Shown here: one piece after another, positions 8,601 through 18,141 of the stretch
How the letters are laid out: the number at the start of each line of letters is the position of its first letter
How positions within the stretch are numbered: position 1 is the first letter of the stretch
Source of the DNA: Planctomycetota bacterium
GTDB lineage: Bacteria > Planctomycetota > Phycisphaerae > Sedimentisphaerales > Anaerobacaceae
DNA length: 64,000 nt
Direction of reading: 5' to 3'
Assembly (NCBI GenBank): GCA_019456145.1
Contig: VRUL01000013.1
Span: forward strand, 1 to 64,000
Notes under the pieces: model-generated
What the model was told of the DNA's origin: nothing
Seen by the model: the letters and a program-made list of their open reading frames with translations, nothing else
Database searches by the model: none
Made by a program: the position numbers and the translations under genes

Positions 8601-9866
8601 TTAATATTTGATTTTTCTACAGTCTGTTAACTTACCCTCGACGGCACTCGCTGCTGCCGTTGCCGGGCTGGCTAAATATACTTCGCTTTCGGGATGTCCC
8701 ATCCGCCCGACAAAGTTCCTGTTGGTCGTGCTAACGCACTTCTCACCCGCGGCCAATACGCCCATAAATCCGCCTAAGCACGCCCCGCAAGTCGGCGCTG
8801 CGATAACACAGCCTGCCTCATAAAATATATCGAACAGTCCTTCATCATTCGCCTGTTTCCAGATAGTCGGCGTGGCCGGCACAACTATCGTGCGAATAGC
8901 GACCTTTTTTCCTTTGAAGATTTTTCCAACGATTCTAAGGTCCTCGATTCGCCCATTGGTACAACTGCCTATATAGGCCTGGTCCATCGCCTTGCCTGCG
9001 CACTCTCCGATAGGAACACCGCCGCTGGGTAAATGTGGCAGCGCGACCATAGGCTCGATTGCCGAGCAGTCGAATTCCTCCACCCTCACATATTCGGCGT
9101 CCTCATCGGATTCATACACAGTATAATCGGTCTTGTCTTTCAGATGCTCGTCAAGATACTGCTTCGTTACATCATCGAACCCGATTACGCCGTTCTTTCC
9201 TCCTGCCTCGATGGCCATATTCGTCATCGTCATCCTCGCCTCCATCGACATCTCTGCCAACGTCGGCCCGACAAATTCCATCGCTTTATAGAGCGCCCCG
9301 TCAACACCGATCCTTGCGATTACGGTCAGGATAACGTCCTTACTGTAAACGCCCGGCCCAAGCGAGCCATTGAGGACAAACTTCATCGAAGCCGGCACCT
9401 TGAACCATAGCTCACCTGTCGCGATTGCCGCCGCTAAGTCCGTCGATCCCACCCCCGTTCCGAACGCCCCGAAAGCGCCATAAGTGCAAGTATGCGAGTC
9501 CGGTCCGATGATAACCTCACCCGGCCGAATATGACCTTGTTCCGGCAGCAGCGCATGACACACCCCGGCCCTCCCTATTTTATAATAGTATTTTATCTTG
9601 TGCCGCCTTGCCCACTCATCCATGCGTTTATGAAGCTCGGCGCTTTTAATGTCCTTGGCCGGCTGAAAATGGTCAGGCGTCACAACAATTTTTTCCCTGT
9701 CGAAAACCTGATCCAGCCCCTTTTCTTCGAGCATAGTAATAGCTGGCGGCGTAGTTACATCAACGCACATAACAACGTCGATCCTCGCATCGATCAAATC
9801 ATCTGGTGCCACTTCCTCTTTCCCAGCCGCCCTCGCCAAAATCTTCTCTGTAATCGTCATTCCCAT
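8601..9866 (-). CDS. leuC: 3-isopropylmalate dehydratase large subunit
   Basis: Aconitase-family subunit carrying the 4Fe-4S cluster. In the 421-residue protein the cluster ligands lie in GSCTNGRIEDLR and PTCGACLGG, and the substrate-side block is GPDSHTCTYGAFGAFGTG. Other family marks are CVDVTTPPA near the start and GRMGHPESEVYLASPATAA near the end. The length fits the two-subunit archaeal-type enzyme. It is probably cotranscribed with the HEAT gene, the 77-residue gene and leuD downstream. Confidence 0.92.
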   Translation of the reverse strand: MGMTITEKILARAAGKEEVAPDDLIDARIDVVMCVDVTTPPAITMLEEKGLDQVFDREKIVVTPDHFQPAKDIKSAELHKRMDEWARRHKIKYYYKIGRAGVCHALLPEQGHIRPGEVIIGPDSHTCTYGAFGAFGTGVGSTDLAAAIATGELWFKVPASMKFVLNGSLGPGVYSKDVILTVIARIGVDGALYKAMEFVGPTLAEMSMEARMTMTNMAIEAGGKNGVIGFDDVTKQYLDEHLKDKTDYTVYESDEDAEYVRVEEFDCSAIEPMVALPHLPSGGVPIGECAGKAMDQAYIGSCTNGRIEDLRIVGKIFKGKKVAIRTIVVPATPTIWKQANDEGLFDIFYEAGCVIAAPTCGACLGGFMGVLAAGEKCVSTTNRNFVGRMGHPESEVYLASPATAAASAVEGKLTDCRKIKY

Positions 9867-9959
9867 AATTACTTGTCCCTATAAATCATACATATGTCAT
9901 TTTTGCTTTTTAATTTGTCATTTTGCATTTTGATTTTTAATTTTCCTTCTGCATCCACT

Positions 9960-10180
9960 CATCCACGCATCAACTCACCTGTCCCCGCATGTCGTAAGCG
10001 GGGATCAACGAATCCACCCTATGTCATTGCGAGCGCAGCGAAGCAATCTCAACCTTTCGTCAATTCCCTAATCCACATCTGTCATTCCGCGAAAGCAGGA
10101 ATCCATTTTGAACATTTGCAGTTCGGTCATTCGTATTTGTTTCCACCGTAAAGTGTCCTCCGGAAGGAGTCCCAAGGACT
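9960..10180. repeat. cluster of REP-like palindromes between leuA and leuC
   Basis: This 350-base spacer holds at least three elements. A CCCGC...GCGGGGA palindrome lies near 9980-10004. GTCATTGCGAG...CGAAGCAATCTC lies near 10022-10051. A second copy of the 6046 unit lies at 10079-10143. GTCCTCCGG...AAGGAC at about 10155-10180 could form another weak hairpin. No gene was found. Confidence 0.6.
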
Positions 10181-10218
10181 GTGGACGATTTCGTATTTCG
10201 TACTTCGAATTTCTAAGA

Positions 10219-11796
10219 TTATAGTTCTGGTTTCACTACCGGTTGCTCGCCTTTTTCCTGTGCCGCGACCATTCTATTAATCGCATCGACGTAAGCCAGG
10301 GCACTGGCCTCGATAATATCTGTTGAGATACCTCGGCCGATGAACGTTCGTCCATTTTCGGAGATTCGGACGGTGGCTTCACCGAGCGCCTCTTTACCGC
10401 CGGTGACCGCTCGTATTGAGTAGCTTTCCAGCTTGGGCGATTGGCCCGTAGCTTCTCGAATGGCTTCATAGGCTGCATCGACAGGACCATCACCAGTGGC
10501 ATCAGCCTGTATTGTTTTGTCGGCGTAGCTCATTTTTACACTTGCTTTCGGCGCGGTGTCGGTATCAATTACGACGTGCAGGTGCAGCAGTTCGTAAGTC
10601 TGCTCTATCAGGTGAATTTCATCACTGATGATCGCCGCAAGGTCCTCGTCGAAGACCTCTGTTTTCTTATCGGCAACAGCCAAAAATCGTTCATACGTTT
10701 TGTCCAGCTCTTCTTTAGACAAAGTATATCCCATATCTTTAAGCCGATGTCGAAGTCCGTGTCGTCCCGTCCGCGCCGTCAGAACAACTCGGCTTTCCGC
10801 AAGCCCTATACTCTCAGGCCGCATAATCTCATACGTTTCCCGCTTCTTCAAAAATCCGTCCACGTGGATCCCCGAGCTGTGGGCAAAGGCATTGCGTCCC
10901 ACTATCGCCTTATTGGCCGGAACCGGCATACCAAGCATATCCGCAACCATATGACTCGTCCGATAGAACTCACGGGTGTTGATACCGGTTTCCACATCTT
11001 CGAAGAAGTCACGGCGTGTGTGGATTGCCATGACTGCCTCTTCAATGGCCGCGTTGCCGGCCCGTTCGCCCACGCCGTTTATAGTTCCTTCTATTTGTCG
11101 CGCTCCGTTCTTGACGCCGGCCAACGAATTGGCTACCGCCATTCCCAAATCGTCATGGCAGTGCACGCTGATTATGGCCTTTTCAATATTCGGCACGTTG
11201 GCCCGTATGTCCCGGATAAGGGCGCCATACTGTTCTGGGATGGAATAACCCGTAGTATCGGGAATGTTGACCGTAGTGGTGCCGGCATCAATCACGGCTT
11301 CGAGAATCTCATAAAGAAAGGCCCGGTCGGCCCGGCCGCTGTCTTCGGCGTAGAATTCGATATCGTCGGTGTATTTGGCGGTGTGCTTGACCGCCTCGAC
11401 GGCCATCTTAAGGATGGTCGCCTGCTTTTCGCCCATTGTCTTGCCGTACTTGTCATCTGCGAATTTTCCGGCGATGTGAATCTCGGAAACGCCGATTCCC
11501 GTGTGGATGCGGAAGCGTTTGGCTTTTGCAAGCGCTTTTTGACAGGTCTCAACGTCCTTTTTTATCGCGCGGGTCAGGCCGCAGATGACCGGGCCCCGGA
11601 TCTGCTCAGATATCAGCCGGACGGCTTCGAAATCTTCCGGTGAGGAGGCTGGGAATCCAGCTTCGATGACGTCGACTTTGAGCCGGGCCAACTGGCGGGC
11701 GAGTTCCAGCTTCTCTCTCGCACCTAACCGGGTCCCGGCTGCCTGCTCGCCGTCACGTAACGTCGTATCGAAGATTATTATTTTTTCTTTACTCAT
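10219..11796 (-). CDS. leuA: 2-isopropylmalate synthase
   Basis: Condenses 2-oxoisovalerate with acetyl-CoA, the first committed step to leucine. The 525-residue protein has the catalytic-barrel DTTLRDGEQAAG at residues 9-20, the metal-binding HCHDDLGMA, and INGVGERAGNAAIEE. The C-terminal third resembles the LeuA regulatory domain, so leucine feedback is expected. DGEQAAG replaces the common DGEQSPG, which also occurs in homocitrate and citramalate synthases, but leuB, leuC and leuD nearby support leuA. No attenuator or T-box was recognisable upstream. Confidence 0.9.
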   Translation of the reverse strand: MSKEKIIIFDTTLRDGEQAAGTRLGAREKLELARQLARLKVDVIEAGFPASSPEDFEAVRLISEQIRGPVICGLTRAIKKDVETCQKALAKAKRFRIHTGIGVSEIHIAGKFADDKYGKTMGEKQATILKMAVEAVKHTAKYTDDIEFYAEDSGRADRAFLYEILEAVIDAGTTTVNIPDTTGYSIPEQYGALIRDIRANVPNIEKAIISVHCHDDLGMAVANSLAGVKNGARQIEGTINGVGERAGNAAIEEAVMAIHTRRDFFEDVETGINTREFYRTSHMVADMLGMPVPANKAIVGRNAFAHSSGIHVDGFLKKRETYEIMRPESIGLAESRVVLTARTGRHGLRHRLKDMGYTLSKEELDKTYERFLAVADKKTEVFDEDLAAIISDEIHLIEQTYELLHLHVVIDTDTAPKASVKMSYADKTIQADATGDGPVDAAYEAIREATGQSPKLESYSIRAVTGGKEALGEATVRISENGRTFIGRGISTDIIEASALAYVDAINRMVAAQEKGEQPVVKPEL

Positions 11797-12330
11797 CTTT
11801 TTTCTCCAAATTCTTGCTTAATTGCGGCTGATTATGCCCCAATTGGCGTTAAAATGCCACGAATTTATCAATTTAACCGCGTAATCTGTGCAATCTGTGG
11901 TTAAGAACAAAATATATGAGATTTTTGGGTAGCAGAGTTTATTGCGCCAGACGGCGCAGGAGCAGGCTAAGGCCGAGGTCGGCCTCGAAGTGACAACGAA
12001 TTGTACGAATTTCGTTCATAAAAACAATTATACAAGGAAAGAAACCTTTTGCAACCACCGATTTCACAGATTTAGTATTTTTTTAATCGCTGATTGCGCG
12101 GAGGAAGATAGCCACGAAAAGGCACAAAAGTCGCAAAGAAAAATGAACCACGGATTTCAGAACCACGGATTAACACCGATTTATTGTCACAGAGAGCACA
12201 GAAAGAGTAGTTCATTAGCGAATTAGTGATTGGTTAATTGGCGGATTAGATTATCAATTAATCAGGTGATAAGGATTTTTCAGCCCTGGATAACCGCTTC
12301 TGCGGGCACAAGTTTTGCGTTTTTTTGGGT
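11797..12330. other. gene-free spacer upstream of leuA
   Basis: Divergent spacer between leuA and the secreted beta-helix gene. It carries degenerate copies of an AATCTGTG/CCACGGATT-type dispersed repeat (near 11881-11905, 12050-12070 and 12150-12185). No leader peptide rich in leucine codons and no open frame with coding character were found. The leuA promoter should lie here but none stands out. Confidence 0.4.
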
Positions 12331-12359
12331 TTGACACTTACCCGAAATTATGGTAGGTT
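12331..12359 (+). promoter_or_regulatory. candidate sigma-70 promoter
   Basis: TTGACA at 12331-12336 with a 17-base spacer to TAGGTT at 12354-12359, about 110 bases before the secreted protein gene. The -35 is perfect and the -10 is weak. Confidence 0.35.
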
Positions 12360-12469
12360 AAGTTTTTAGCAATTTTGAGAGGGTTTCTCTGTTGTTTGTG
12401 CAATTGTTGGCCGTGTGTTTTTGAGAAAGTCGGCTCAAAAATGAGATATGGTGGCTGGAGGACAGAAAG

Positions 12470-14809
12470 ATGTGTGGGATGAGAAATTCAAGCCTGTTGG
12501 GGAAAATCACTATAGTGATTGTTCTTTTGTCGTTCCTTCTGGCGGTCATTCCCTGTCAGGCGGAAATAATCTACGTTGATGATAATGGATCTGCGGACTT
12601 CAACAGTATTCAAGATGCTATTGATTGGTCGTGGGACGGTGATATTATTGAAGTCCAGCCAGGTACGTACTATGAAAGGATCAACTTTTACGGCTTGGAC
12701 ATAATCGTGACCAGCACCAACCCTAATGATGTGAACAGCGCTTATGCTACAGTTATCGACGCAAATGGGATAGGTAATGTTATTACTTTTGACAGTTTGG
12801 AAGACAATAGTTCCGTGCTTAAAGGTTTTACCATCCAAAATGGCCAAAACGGAATCTATTGTTTCTATTCCGATCCTCTAATCACCAATTGCATAATAAG
12901 AAATAACGGGGACTGTGGTATTGCGGGCCATTTAGCTCAACCGACTATAACTGACACTCATATTATGGCAAATATAGGAAGTGGCGTATATGATTGCGAT
13001 GGCCAAATTTCAGGTTGCGTGATAAGTGACAATAATAGTTATGGTCTGGTTGAATGTGATGGGCCAATCACAAATTCCGTCATTAGAAGTAATTCGGACA
13101 TTGGTCTGTATAAATGTAATGGGGATATCAAGCATTCAAATATTAGCGGTAATTCTGCATGTGGTTTAAGTCAGTGCGATGGACTAATAGCTAACTGTAT
13201 AATATATGGTAATTCACAGGCTGGCTTAAACCAATGCAGAGGCAGTATTAAAAACTGCACAGTCGGATGGAATAAAGGCGATGGTTTCTATTTGGACGAT
13301 GGTGCTGCTTCAACATATGTATCCAGTAACATCATTGTGAAGAATGGTGGTTATGGAGTTACACAGCTTAATGGTTATATCAGTTTGAGATACAACGATA
13401 TTTGGGGGAACTTCAACGGGAGCTATTACGGCGTACCTCCCGGCAGCAGCGATATTCACAGAAATCCTGTTTTTGCCCTCGACGGCTATTGGGATATAAA
13501 TGATGTATGGGTGGAAGGGGATTATCATTTGAAATCCGAAGCCGGCAGATGGGACCCGAAAGACCAGAAGTGGGTAATAGATGATGTTACAAGTTTCTGC
13601 GTTGATGCCGGGGACCCTGGTGACGCTAGCGGCGATGAACCATACCCAAATGGCGATATAATTAATCAAGGTGTATATGGTGGCACGGAACATGCGAGTA
13701 AATCTCCTTATCAGGTGATTTACTGTACTGCTGAGATTCCCGGCGACCTTGACGGGGATTGCAAGGTAGATTTCAATGATTTTGTAATAATAGCATCTGA
13801 TTGGTTGGAAGGCCAAATTCAGGAGGAGTTTAATAGTGGTGCAACCATGGACGTACGAAGTGGCGATATGTCCGGCAATATATTCGTATTTCATGCTTAC
13901 CGTAGCGGGGATTATAATATTTACGGCTACGATCTATCAACCTATACTGAATTCCCAATCGGGAAACCTGGAAGACAGGATTACCCAGCGATTGATAATA
14001 ACATAGTCGTATGGTATGATTGGCGCAACGGTAATTCTGCCATTTACGGTTATGATCTGTCTACTGGCAAAGAGTTTGCTATATGTACTGCTGCCGGTTC
14101 TCGAAGCCACCCTGCGGTTGACGGTAATATTATTGTATGGGGTGATTACCGCGGTCCAGACTGGGATATTTACGGAGCTGACATCTCTGACCCTTGCGAA
14201 CCGAACGAGTTCCCGATATGCACAGCCTTTGGTCAGCAACAGGAGCCTGCTATTAGTGGTAATATTGTAGTATGGCAGGATTCACGCAACGAGTATTATC
14301 ATATTTATGGTTACGACCTTTCTACTAATACAGAGTTTCCTATTTGCACTGTCGGCGGAAACAAAGGTTATCTTGCTGTCAGTGGCGATATTGTAACTTG
14401 GATTGACGATCGCAGCGGAGATTATGAAGTATACGGTTACATAATTTCGAGCCAAACGGAGTTTCTCATAGCCAGTGGAAGCGTTGGACATCCCGACCTT
14501 AGTGGCAATATAGTCGTATGGCATGATTATAGCAGTGGTGAAGGCAATATTTACGGATATGATGTATCAGCAGAAATTGAGTTTCCTATCTGCATAACTG
14601 AGGGTAACCAGGGAGATCCATTTATCAGCGGCGATACTGTTGCGTGGCGCGATTATTCAGATTACTTTCTATACTGGCGAGAACTATGTGATGTGTACTT
14701 CGCTGGTGATATTAAACCCGACTGTAAAGTTGACTTTTCAGATTTTTTGAATATATCAACTAACTGGCTCGACTGCAACCTTCACCCCCCAGAGGCTTGC
14801 TGGGAATAA
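12470..14809 (+). CDS. secreted beta-helix / beta-propeller protein with two dockerin-like repeats
   Basis: 779 residues. A signal peptide (about 1-32) precedes a right-handed parallel beta-helix at about 35-310 made of short N/G-rich turns such as LITNCIIRNNGDCGI. Then comes the WVIDDVTSFCVDAGDPG block often found after such helices. A dockerin-like segment DLDGDCKVDFNDFVII sits near 425-450. At least six propeller-like repeats of the form GNIVVW-DxRxG-IYGYDLS span about 465-735. A second dockerin-like segment (DCKVDFSDFLNISTNWL) closes the protein. GGAGGA 8 bases before the ATG supports this start. The role is probably surface or extracellular carbohydrate binding, or lyase activity; no catalytic residues could be assigned. 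Monocistronic. Confidence 0.8.
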   Translation: MCGMRNSSLLGKITIVIVLLSFLLAVIPCQAEIIYVDDNGSADFNSIQDAIDWSWDGDIIEVQPGTYYERINFYGLDIIVTSTNPNDVNSAYATVIDANGIGNVITFDSLEDNSSVLKGFTIQNGQNGIYCFYSDPLITNCIIRNNGDCGIAGHLAQPTITDTHIMANIGSGVYDCDGQISGCVISDNNSYGLVECDGPITNSVIRSNSDIGLYKCNGDIKHSNISGNSACGLSQCDGLIANCIIYGNSQAGLNQCRGSIKNCTVGWNKGDGFYLDDGAASTYVSSNIIVKNGGYGVTQLNGYISLRYNDIWGNFNGSYYGVPPGSSDIHRNPVFALDGYWDINDVWVEGDYHLKSEAGRWDPKDQKWVIDDVTSFCVDAGDPGDASGDEPYPNGDIINQGVYGGTEHASKSPYQVIYCTAEIPGDLDGDCKVDFNDFVIIASDWLEGQIQEEFNSGATMDVRSGDMSGNIFVFHAYRSGDYNIYGYDLSTYTEFPIGKPGRQDYPAIDNNIVVWYDWRNGNSAIYGYDLSTGKEFAICTAAGSRSHPAVDGNIIVWGDYRGPDWDIYGADISDPCEPNEFPICTAFGQQQEPAISGNIVVWQDSRNEYYHIYGYDLSTNTEFPICTVGGNKGYLAVSGDIVTWIDDRSGDYEVYGYIISSQTEFLIASGSVGHPDLSGNIVVWHDYSSGEGNIYGYDVSAEIEFPICITEGNQGDPFISGDTVAWRDYSDYFLYWRELCDVYFAGDIKPDCKVDFSDFLNISTNWLDCNLHPPEACWE

Positions 14810-14909
14810 ACCGGACGAGCTGCGTGTTTCCTGTTTGGCTTTGGGATCGGCTCGGTTCACGTGTAAGTGGTCTTAGAGGGCTTAAATAATAAGATTCAAA
14901 ATAGCTTTC

Positions 14910-15134
14910 TTAAACTTCAAGCCACGATGATAATACCTTCGAAATAGAGATGACCTTTTCGCCAATTTCACGGGATAGTTCTTCCCTGCTCTTTTGCTTT
15001 TTAGCGTCAATACTGCCCACGTCTTTACCACTCTTCTTGATACCGTGTTCGTGTACGAAAAAACGGACCCACGGGAAAGTGTCGCTAGGAGGGGTAATGT
15101 TGATTCGTATAACATCGCCGCTTGTCTTTTCCAT
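14910..15134 (-). CDS. small protein of unknown function
   Basis: 74 residues, no recognised family. It is soluble, with a beta-like N-terminal half (DVIRINITPP, FPWVRFFVHEHG) and a lysine/glutamate-rich helical C-terminal half. CGAGGAAAA lies 3-6 bases before the ATG, a good ribosome binding site, which is the main reason for calling it. A longer frame overlaps it on the same strand but lacks such a site. Confidence 0.5.
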   Translation of the reverse strand: MEKTSGDVIRINITPPSDTFPWVRFFVHEHGIKKSGKDVGSIDAKKQKSREELSREIGEKVISISKVLSSWLEV

Positions 15135-15409
15135 GATTTTCCTCGTAATAATTCAATTATTTGAGCGTTGGAACAATTTCTTGTAAAATTGCGATTCTGC
15201 GTAATATAACTTTGAATCGTTCCGAACCCTAGCTGGGCTAAGTAACAGACAATAATAAAATAATAGATTCTTCGCTGCGGGGCAAGCAAAATGGATTCCT
15301 CGACTGCGCTCAGGACAGGTCTCGCGAAGAAGGCACTCTCAACAAGGGGGCAGGGGAGTTAAGGGTGATTATTCTTGGTCCCCGCTAACGGAATGCGAGG
15401 ATTCGAAGT

Positions 15410-15928
15410 TTAGGGAGAGAAGTTCAAGACGGCGAAATCTTTATGATAGAATTTCGCCGCTTCATCATAAGCCTTAGCGGCTTCGGTTTCGTTTTCGAAA
15501 TAGCCGATAAATTTATTATCATAGTTAAACAATATTCGTGCTGACCATTTTTTTTGGTCTTTGTTCCAGCTTACACCTTTAAATCTTGAATGGTATTTCC
15601 TTTTAGTTGACTTTCGCCTGTTGCGGTTGTTCTCTGCACTCGTTGCTGGCCGAAGGTTGGCATTTCGATTATCCAGCCCGTTATGATTGATATGGTCAAC
15701 TAACATTCCATCGGGTACTTGTAAAATCTCCCGGTGCATCTTGATAACCACTTGCCGCCTCCCTTCGACACGAACGGCTCGCTTAGCATAGAATGTGTTC
15801 TTGCTCCTTAAAGCGTGCCATTTATGCGCACTTATTCGCTGGTAATCTTCGGGATCGACGATGGCGTATTTGCCCTGGGTGAGTGGAATCCTGCGAAAGG
15901 TATAGCCGTAGCGGATGCGCCGATACAA
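15410..15928 (-). CDS. HNH endonuclease with AP2 DNA-binding domain
   Basis: 172 residues. The HNH core KMHREIL...VDHINHNGLDNR...NLRPAT is at about 82-120, and an AP2/ERF-like DNA-binding domain (RFKGVSWNKDQKKWSARI...GYFENETEAAKAYDEAA) at about 130-165. This pairing is typical of homing-type or phage HNH nucleases found free-standing or in introns. Here it is free-standing, with no split host gene visible on either side. A palindromic repeat element lies 93 bases upstream. Selfish mobility is a reasonable inference but is not shown. Confidence 0.85.
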   Translation of the reverse strand: MYRRIRYGYTFRRIPLTQGKYAIVDPEDYQRISAHKWHALRSKNTFYAKRAVRVEGRRQVVIKMHREILQVPDGMLVDHINHNGLDNRNANLRPATSAENNRNRRKSTKRKYHSRFKGVSWNKDQKKWSARILFNYDNKFIGYFENETEAAKAYDEAAKFYHKDFAVLNFSP

Positions 15929-16020
15929 AAGTGCAAGCCAAACGAACGGCTGTAACAGCCGATCCGGAATGTCAAAATAAAACCTGATAATTCCCTCCGG
16001 GAATATGTGAGTAGTTCATT

Positions 16021-16158
16021 GGTTAATTAGTTCCTGTTGCGGAAAGCCGAATCTGGCAATGTCACCCCTGCGAAAGCAGGGGTCTACGGCGAAAAAACTG
16101 GATTCCCGCCTTCGCGGAATGACAAATGCTGTTTCCGCAACAGTAACTAATTAGTTAA
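16021..16158. repeat. 136-bp composite palindrome (MITE-like element)
   Basis: The ends TTAATTAGTTCCTGTTGCGG (16023-16042) and their inverted match ending at about 16157 (CCGCAACAGTAACTAATTAG) form long terminal inverted repeats. Inside are two nested REP-like palindromes: CCCCTGC-gaaa-GCAGGGG and a GGATTCCCGC...GCGGAATGACA unit. Layout and size are those of a non-coding miniature element. Confidence 0.6.
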
Positions 16159-16551
16159 TTTAATTTTTGACCGCTCTCTTACGGTCGCGGCTCTGTTGGT
16201 TAATTGTTTAACGGGCCGGTTTTTTGGCCGGGGGCAAAAAAAGAAGGCCCTCTATAATTGCTCGAATGTTCACTTTTGGTACGAAAATCATCCTCGATTC
16301 TCGATGCCCGATGCACGTTACTCGTTTGTAGAAAAGGAGATAAATTTTTTTATTTCTTTTGGATTTTGTCGTTTGGTATGTTCACTTTTGATTGAAAAAT
16401 GAGATAGTATTTAGTATTTGGTATTTAGTATTTAGCCAGTTGTGGCCGGCAGTGCCGGCGTTTATTTTAATTGGCCACTAAGACACGAAGGCACGAAGGA
16501 TTCTGGATACTCGATACCGGCTTTTGTGGTGAGAATTGGGGAAAAAAAGTA
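16159..16551. other. gene-free spacer
   Basis: Low-complexity leader region with a run of TATTTAG/TATTTGG units near 16400-16435. Short frames here have neither ribosome binding sites nor coding character. Confidence 0.4.
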
Positions 16552-16579
16552 TTGTTCTTATCCTGCTATATGGTATAAT
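16552..16579 (+). promoter_or_regulatory. candidate sigma-70 promoter of the PocR-AraC gene
   Basis: TTGTTC at 16552-16557, a 16-base spacer and a perfect TATAAT at 16574-16579. This would start transcription about 70 bases before the ATG at 16654. Confidence 0.5.
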
Positions 16580-16653
16580 TGCACTATCTTGCTATGGCGA
16601 GAAAAATCTTTGCGAAAACGAGAGTGTTTAATAGTTACAGGAGTTAGGCCAAA

Positions 16654-17952
16654 ATGGCTGATAAATCGCTGTTTAAGAAATTACTTACAGGTGAAAAATT
16701 TGAAAGGATAGAGGGCGTTTTCCGCAAACATTTCCAGCTTGGCCTGAATACCACGAGCATCAACGGCTCTGAAATCAAGCAGTTATGCAGTTCCGATTGC
16801 CATCCTGCGTTTTGCCGAATTGTTCACAGTGATGTTGACGGCCGCAGACGGTGTAACAAAGAGCACAGACGCACTCTGGAGATAGCGATAGAGACCGGTC
16901 AATCTTACATTAGTCTTTGTCACGCCGGGATTGTGCTGATTTGCGTACCCGTTATGGATAAAGACAAGGCGTTGGGGGGGATGTTTTTCGGCAAGTGCCT
17001 TTGGGAGCCGCCGTCGGAGATTCTGGTCAAGGACATCAAGAAAAGATTGAAGGGGATTCGGGTAGACAAGAAAAAATTGGTGACGGCGATACATGAGCTG
17101 CCGATCATCCAGGGAGGAAAAATACACAAGGCCGCGGAGTTTTTGTTTGATTTGCTTTACGAGGTCGGCGGATTCGATCCACGGGGAATCAGATGGCGGC
17201 AGGAGAGGTCGGAACAGCAGTCACAGATAGGGGAGTTCATACAGGAGAGAAAAAAGTTCGGCACCAAATGGCGGTATCCCCTGGAAAGTGAACGCGAGCT
17301 GATGGGCAAAGTTAAAATCGGCGACAGGACCGGCGCCAAGGAGATTCTTAATTCGATACTGGGAACGATATTGTTTCATAACCCCGGCGACCTTGGCGTG
17401 CTTAAGGTAAGATTATTGGAGTTGTTAAGTATTCTTAGCCGATCGGCGGTGGAAGGCGGGGTGGATATTGACGTTATGCTCGAAAAGAATCTCACGTTTG
17501 TAAACAAGGTGATGCACATTAATAACCAGCAGGATTTGTGTGCGTGGATTAGTACGGCGTTGAACGAATTTGTCGAACTGGTTTATTCATCCCAGGACGC
17601 CAAAAAGGTGACTCAAATCAGACCTGCTATAAATTATATTGACGCCAACTACGATAAGCTGATAACGCTTGCCGACATTGCCAAGGTTTCGTACCTGAGC
17701 GTTTCGAGGCTGGCGCATATATTCAAAGAGCAGATGGGGATCACCATAATAGATTATCTGACGAGTGTGCGTATAGAGCGTGCCAAGCAGCTTCTGCTGG
17801 CGACGGAACAGAGCTGTACGGAGATTTGTTTTCAGGTCGGGTATAACAATCAAAGCTATTTTACCCGCACATTTAAGGACCTTGTCGGTATGACGCCTCG
17901 TCAATTCAGGGCAGGAAATCAGCGGAGAGAGAAGATTTCGGCGCCTTTATAA
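16654..17952 (+). CDS. PocR-domain AraC-family transcriptional regulator
   Basis: 432 residues. The N-terminal half (about 15-185) matches the PocR sensory domain, with cysteine-rich segments (LCSSDCHPAFCRIVHSD, GRRRCNKEHRR, LCHAGIVLICVPV) followed by GGMFFGKC. The last 100 residues are an AraC double helix-turn-helix: ITLADIAKVSYLSVSRLAHIF, then CTEICFQVGYNNQSYFTRTFK and the GMTPRQFR end. PocR domains sense small hydrocarbon derivatives such as propanediol, but neighbouring catabolic genes are absent, so ligand and regulon are unknown. AGGAG lies about 10 bases before the ATG. Confidence 0.88.
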   Translation: MADKSLFKKLLTGEKFERIEGVFRKHFQLGLNTTSINGSEIKQLCSSDCHPAFCRIVHSDVDGRRRCNKEHRRTLEIAIETGQSYISLCHAGIVLICVPVMDKDKALGGMFFGKCLWEPPSEILVKDIKKRLKGIRVDKKKLVTAIHELPIIQGGKIHKAAEFLFDLLYEVGGFDPRGIRWRQERSEQQSQIGEFIQERKKFGTKWRYPLESERELMGKVKIGDRTGAKEILNSILGTILFHNPGDLGVLKVRLLELLSILSRSAVEGGVDIDVMLEKNLTFVNKVMHINNQQDLCAWISTALNEFVELVYSSQDAKKVTQIRPAINYIDANYDKLITLADIAKVSYLSVSRLAHIFKEQMGITIIDYLTSVRIERAKQLLLATEQSCTEICFQVGYNNQSYFTRTFKDLVGMTPRQFRAGNQRREKISAPL

Positions 17953-18053
17953 AAAGAAGTTTAACCGTCGAAAACGCCGTGAACACAGGAAAAACTCAAA
18001 GTAAAAAAACTCCACACTCGAAACTAAATTTAGGATTAGTTTTAACTCTCATC

Positions 18054-18083
18054 TTGACAGCGCAGGTGAAATTAGCGTACTAT
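18054..18083 (+). promoter_or_regulatory. candidate promoter for dxr-rseP
   Basis: TTGACA at 18054-18059, 18-base spacer, TACTAT at 18078-18083, about 60 bases before the dxr start codon. Confidence 0.45.
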
Positions 18084-18141
18084 CTATAGTTTGTTGATAA
18101 TGGATTTGATACAGATTCTGCTATAAAGAAGGGGTTGGCTT

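Noticed and set aside
10441-11643. 400-codon plus-strand open frame opposite leuA
   Set aside because: It lies antisense to a clear LeuA with intact catalytic motifs; its own translation has no family character and is a shadow of the leuA codons.
11797-12100. Possible leucine attenuator or T-box before leuA
   Set aside because: No leucine-codon leader, no T-box sequence and no terminator pair could be recognised by eye.
14882-15289. 135-codon minus-strand frame overlapping the 74-residue gene
   Set aside because: No ribosome site and weak coding character; the 74-residue frame has a good AGGAAA site.
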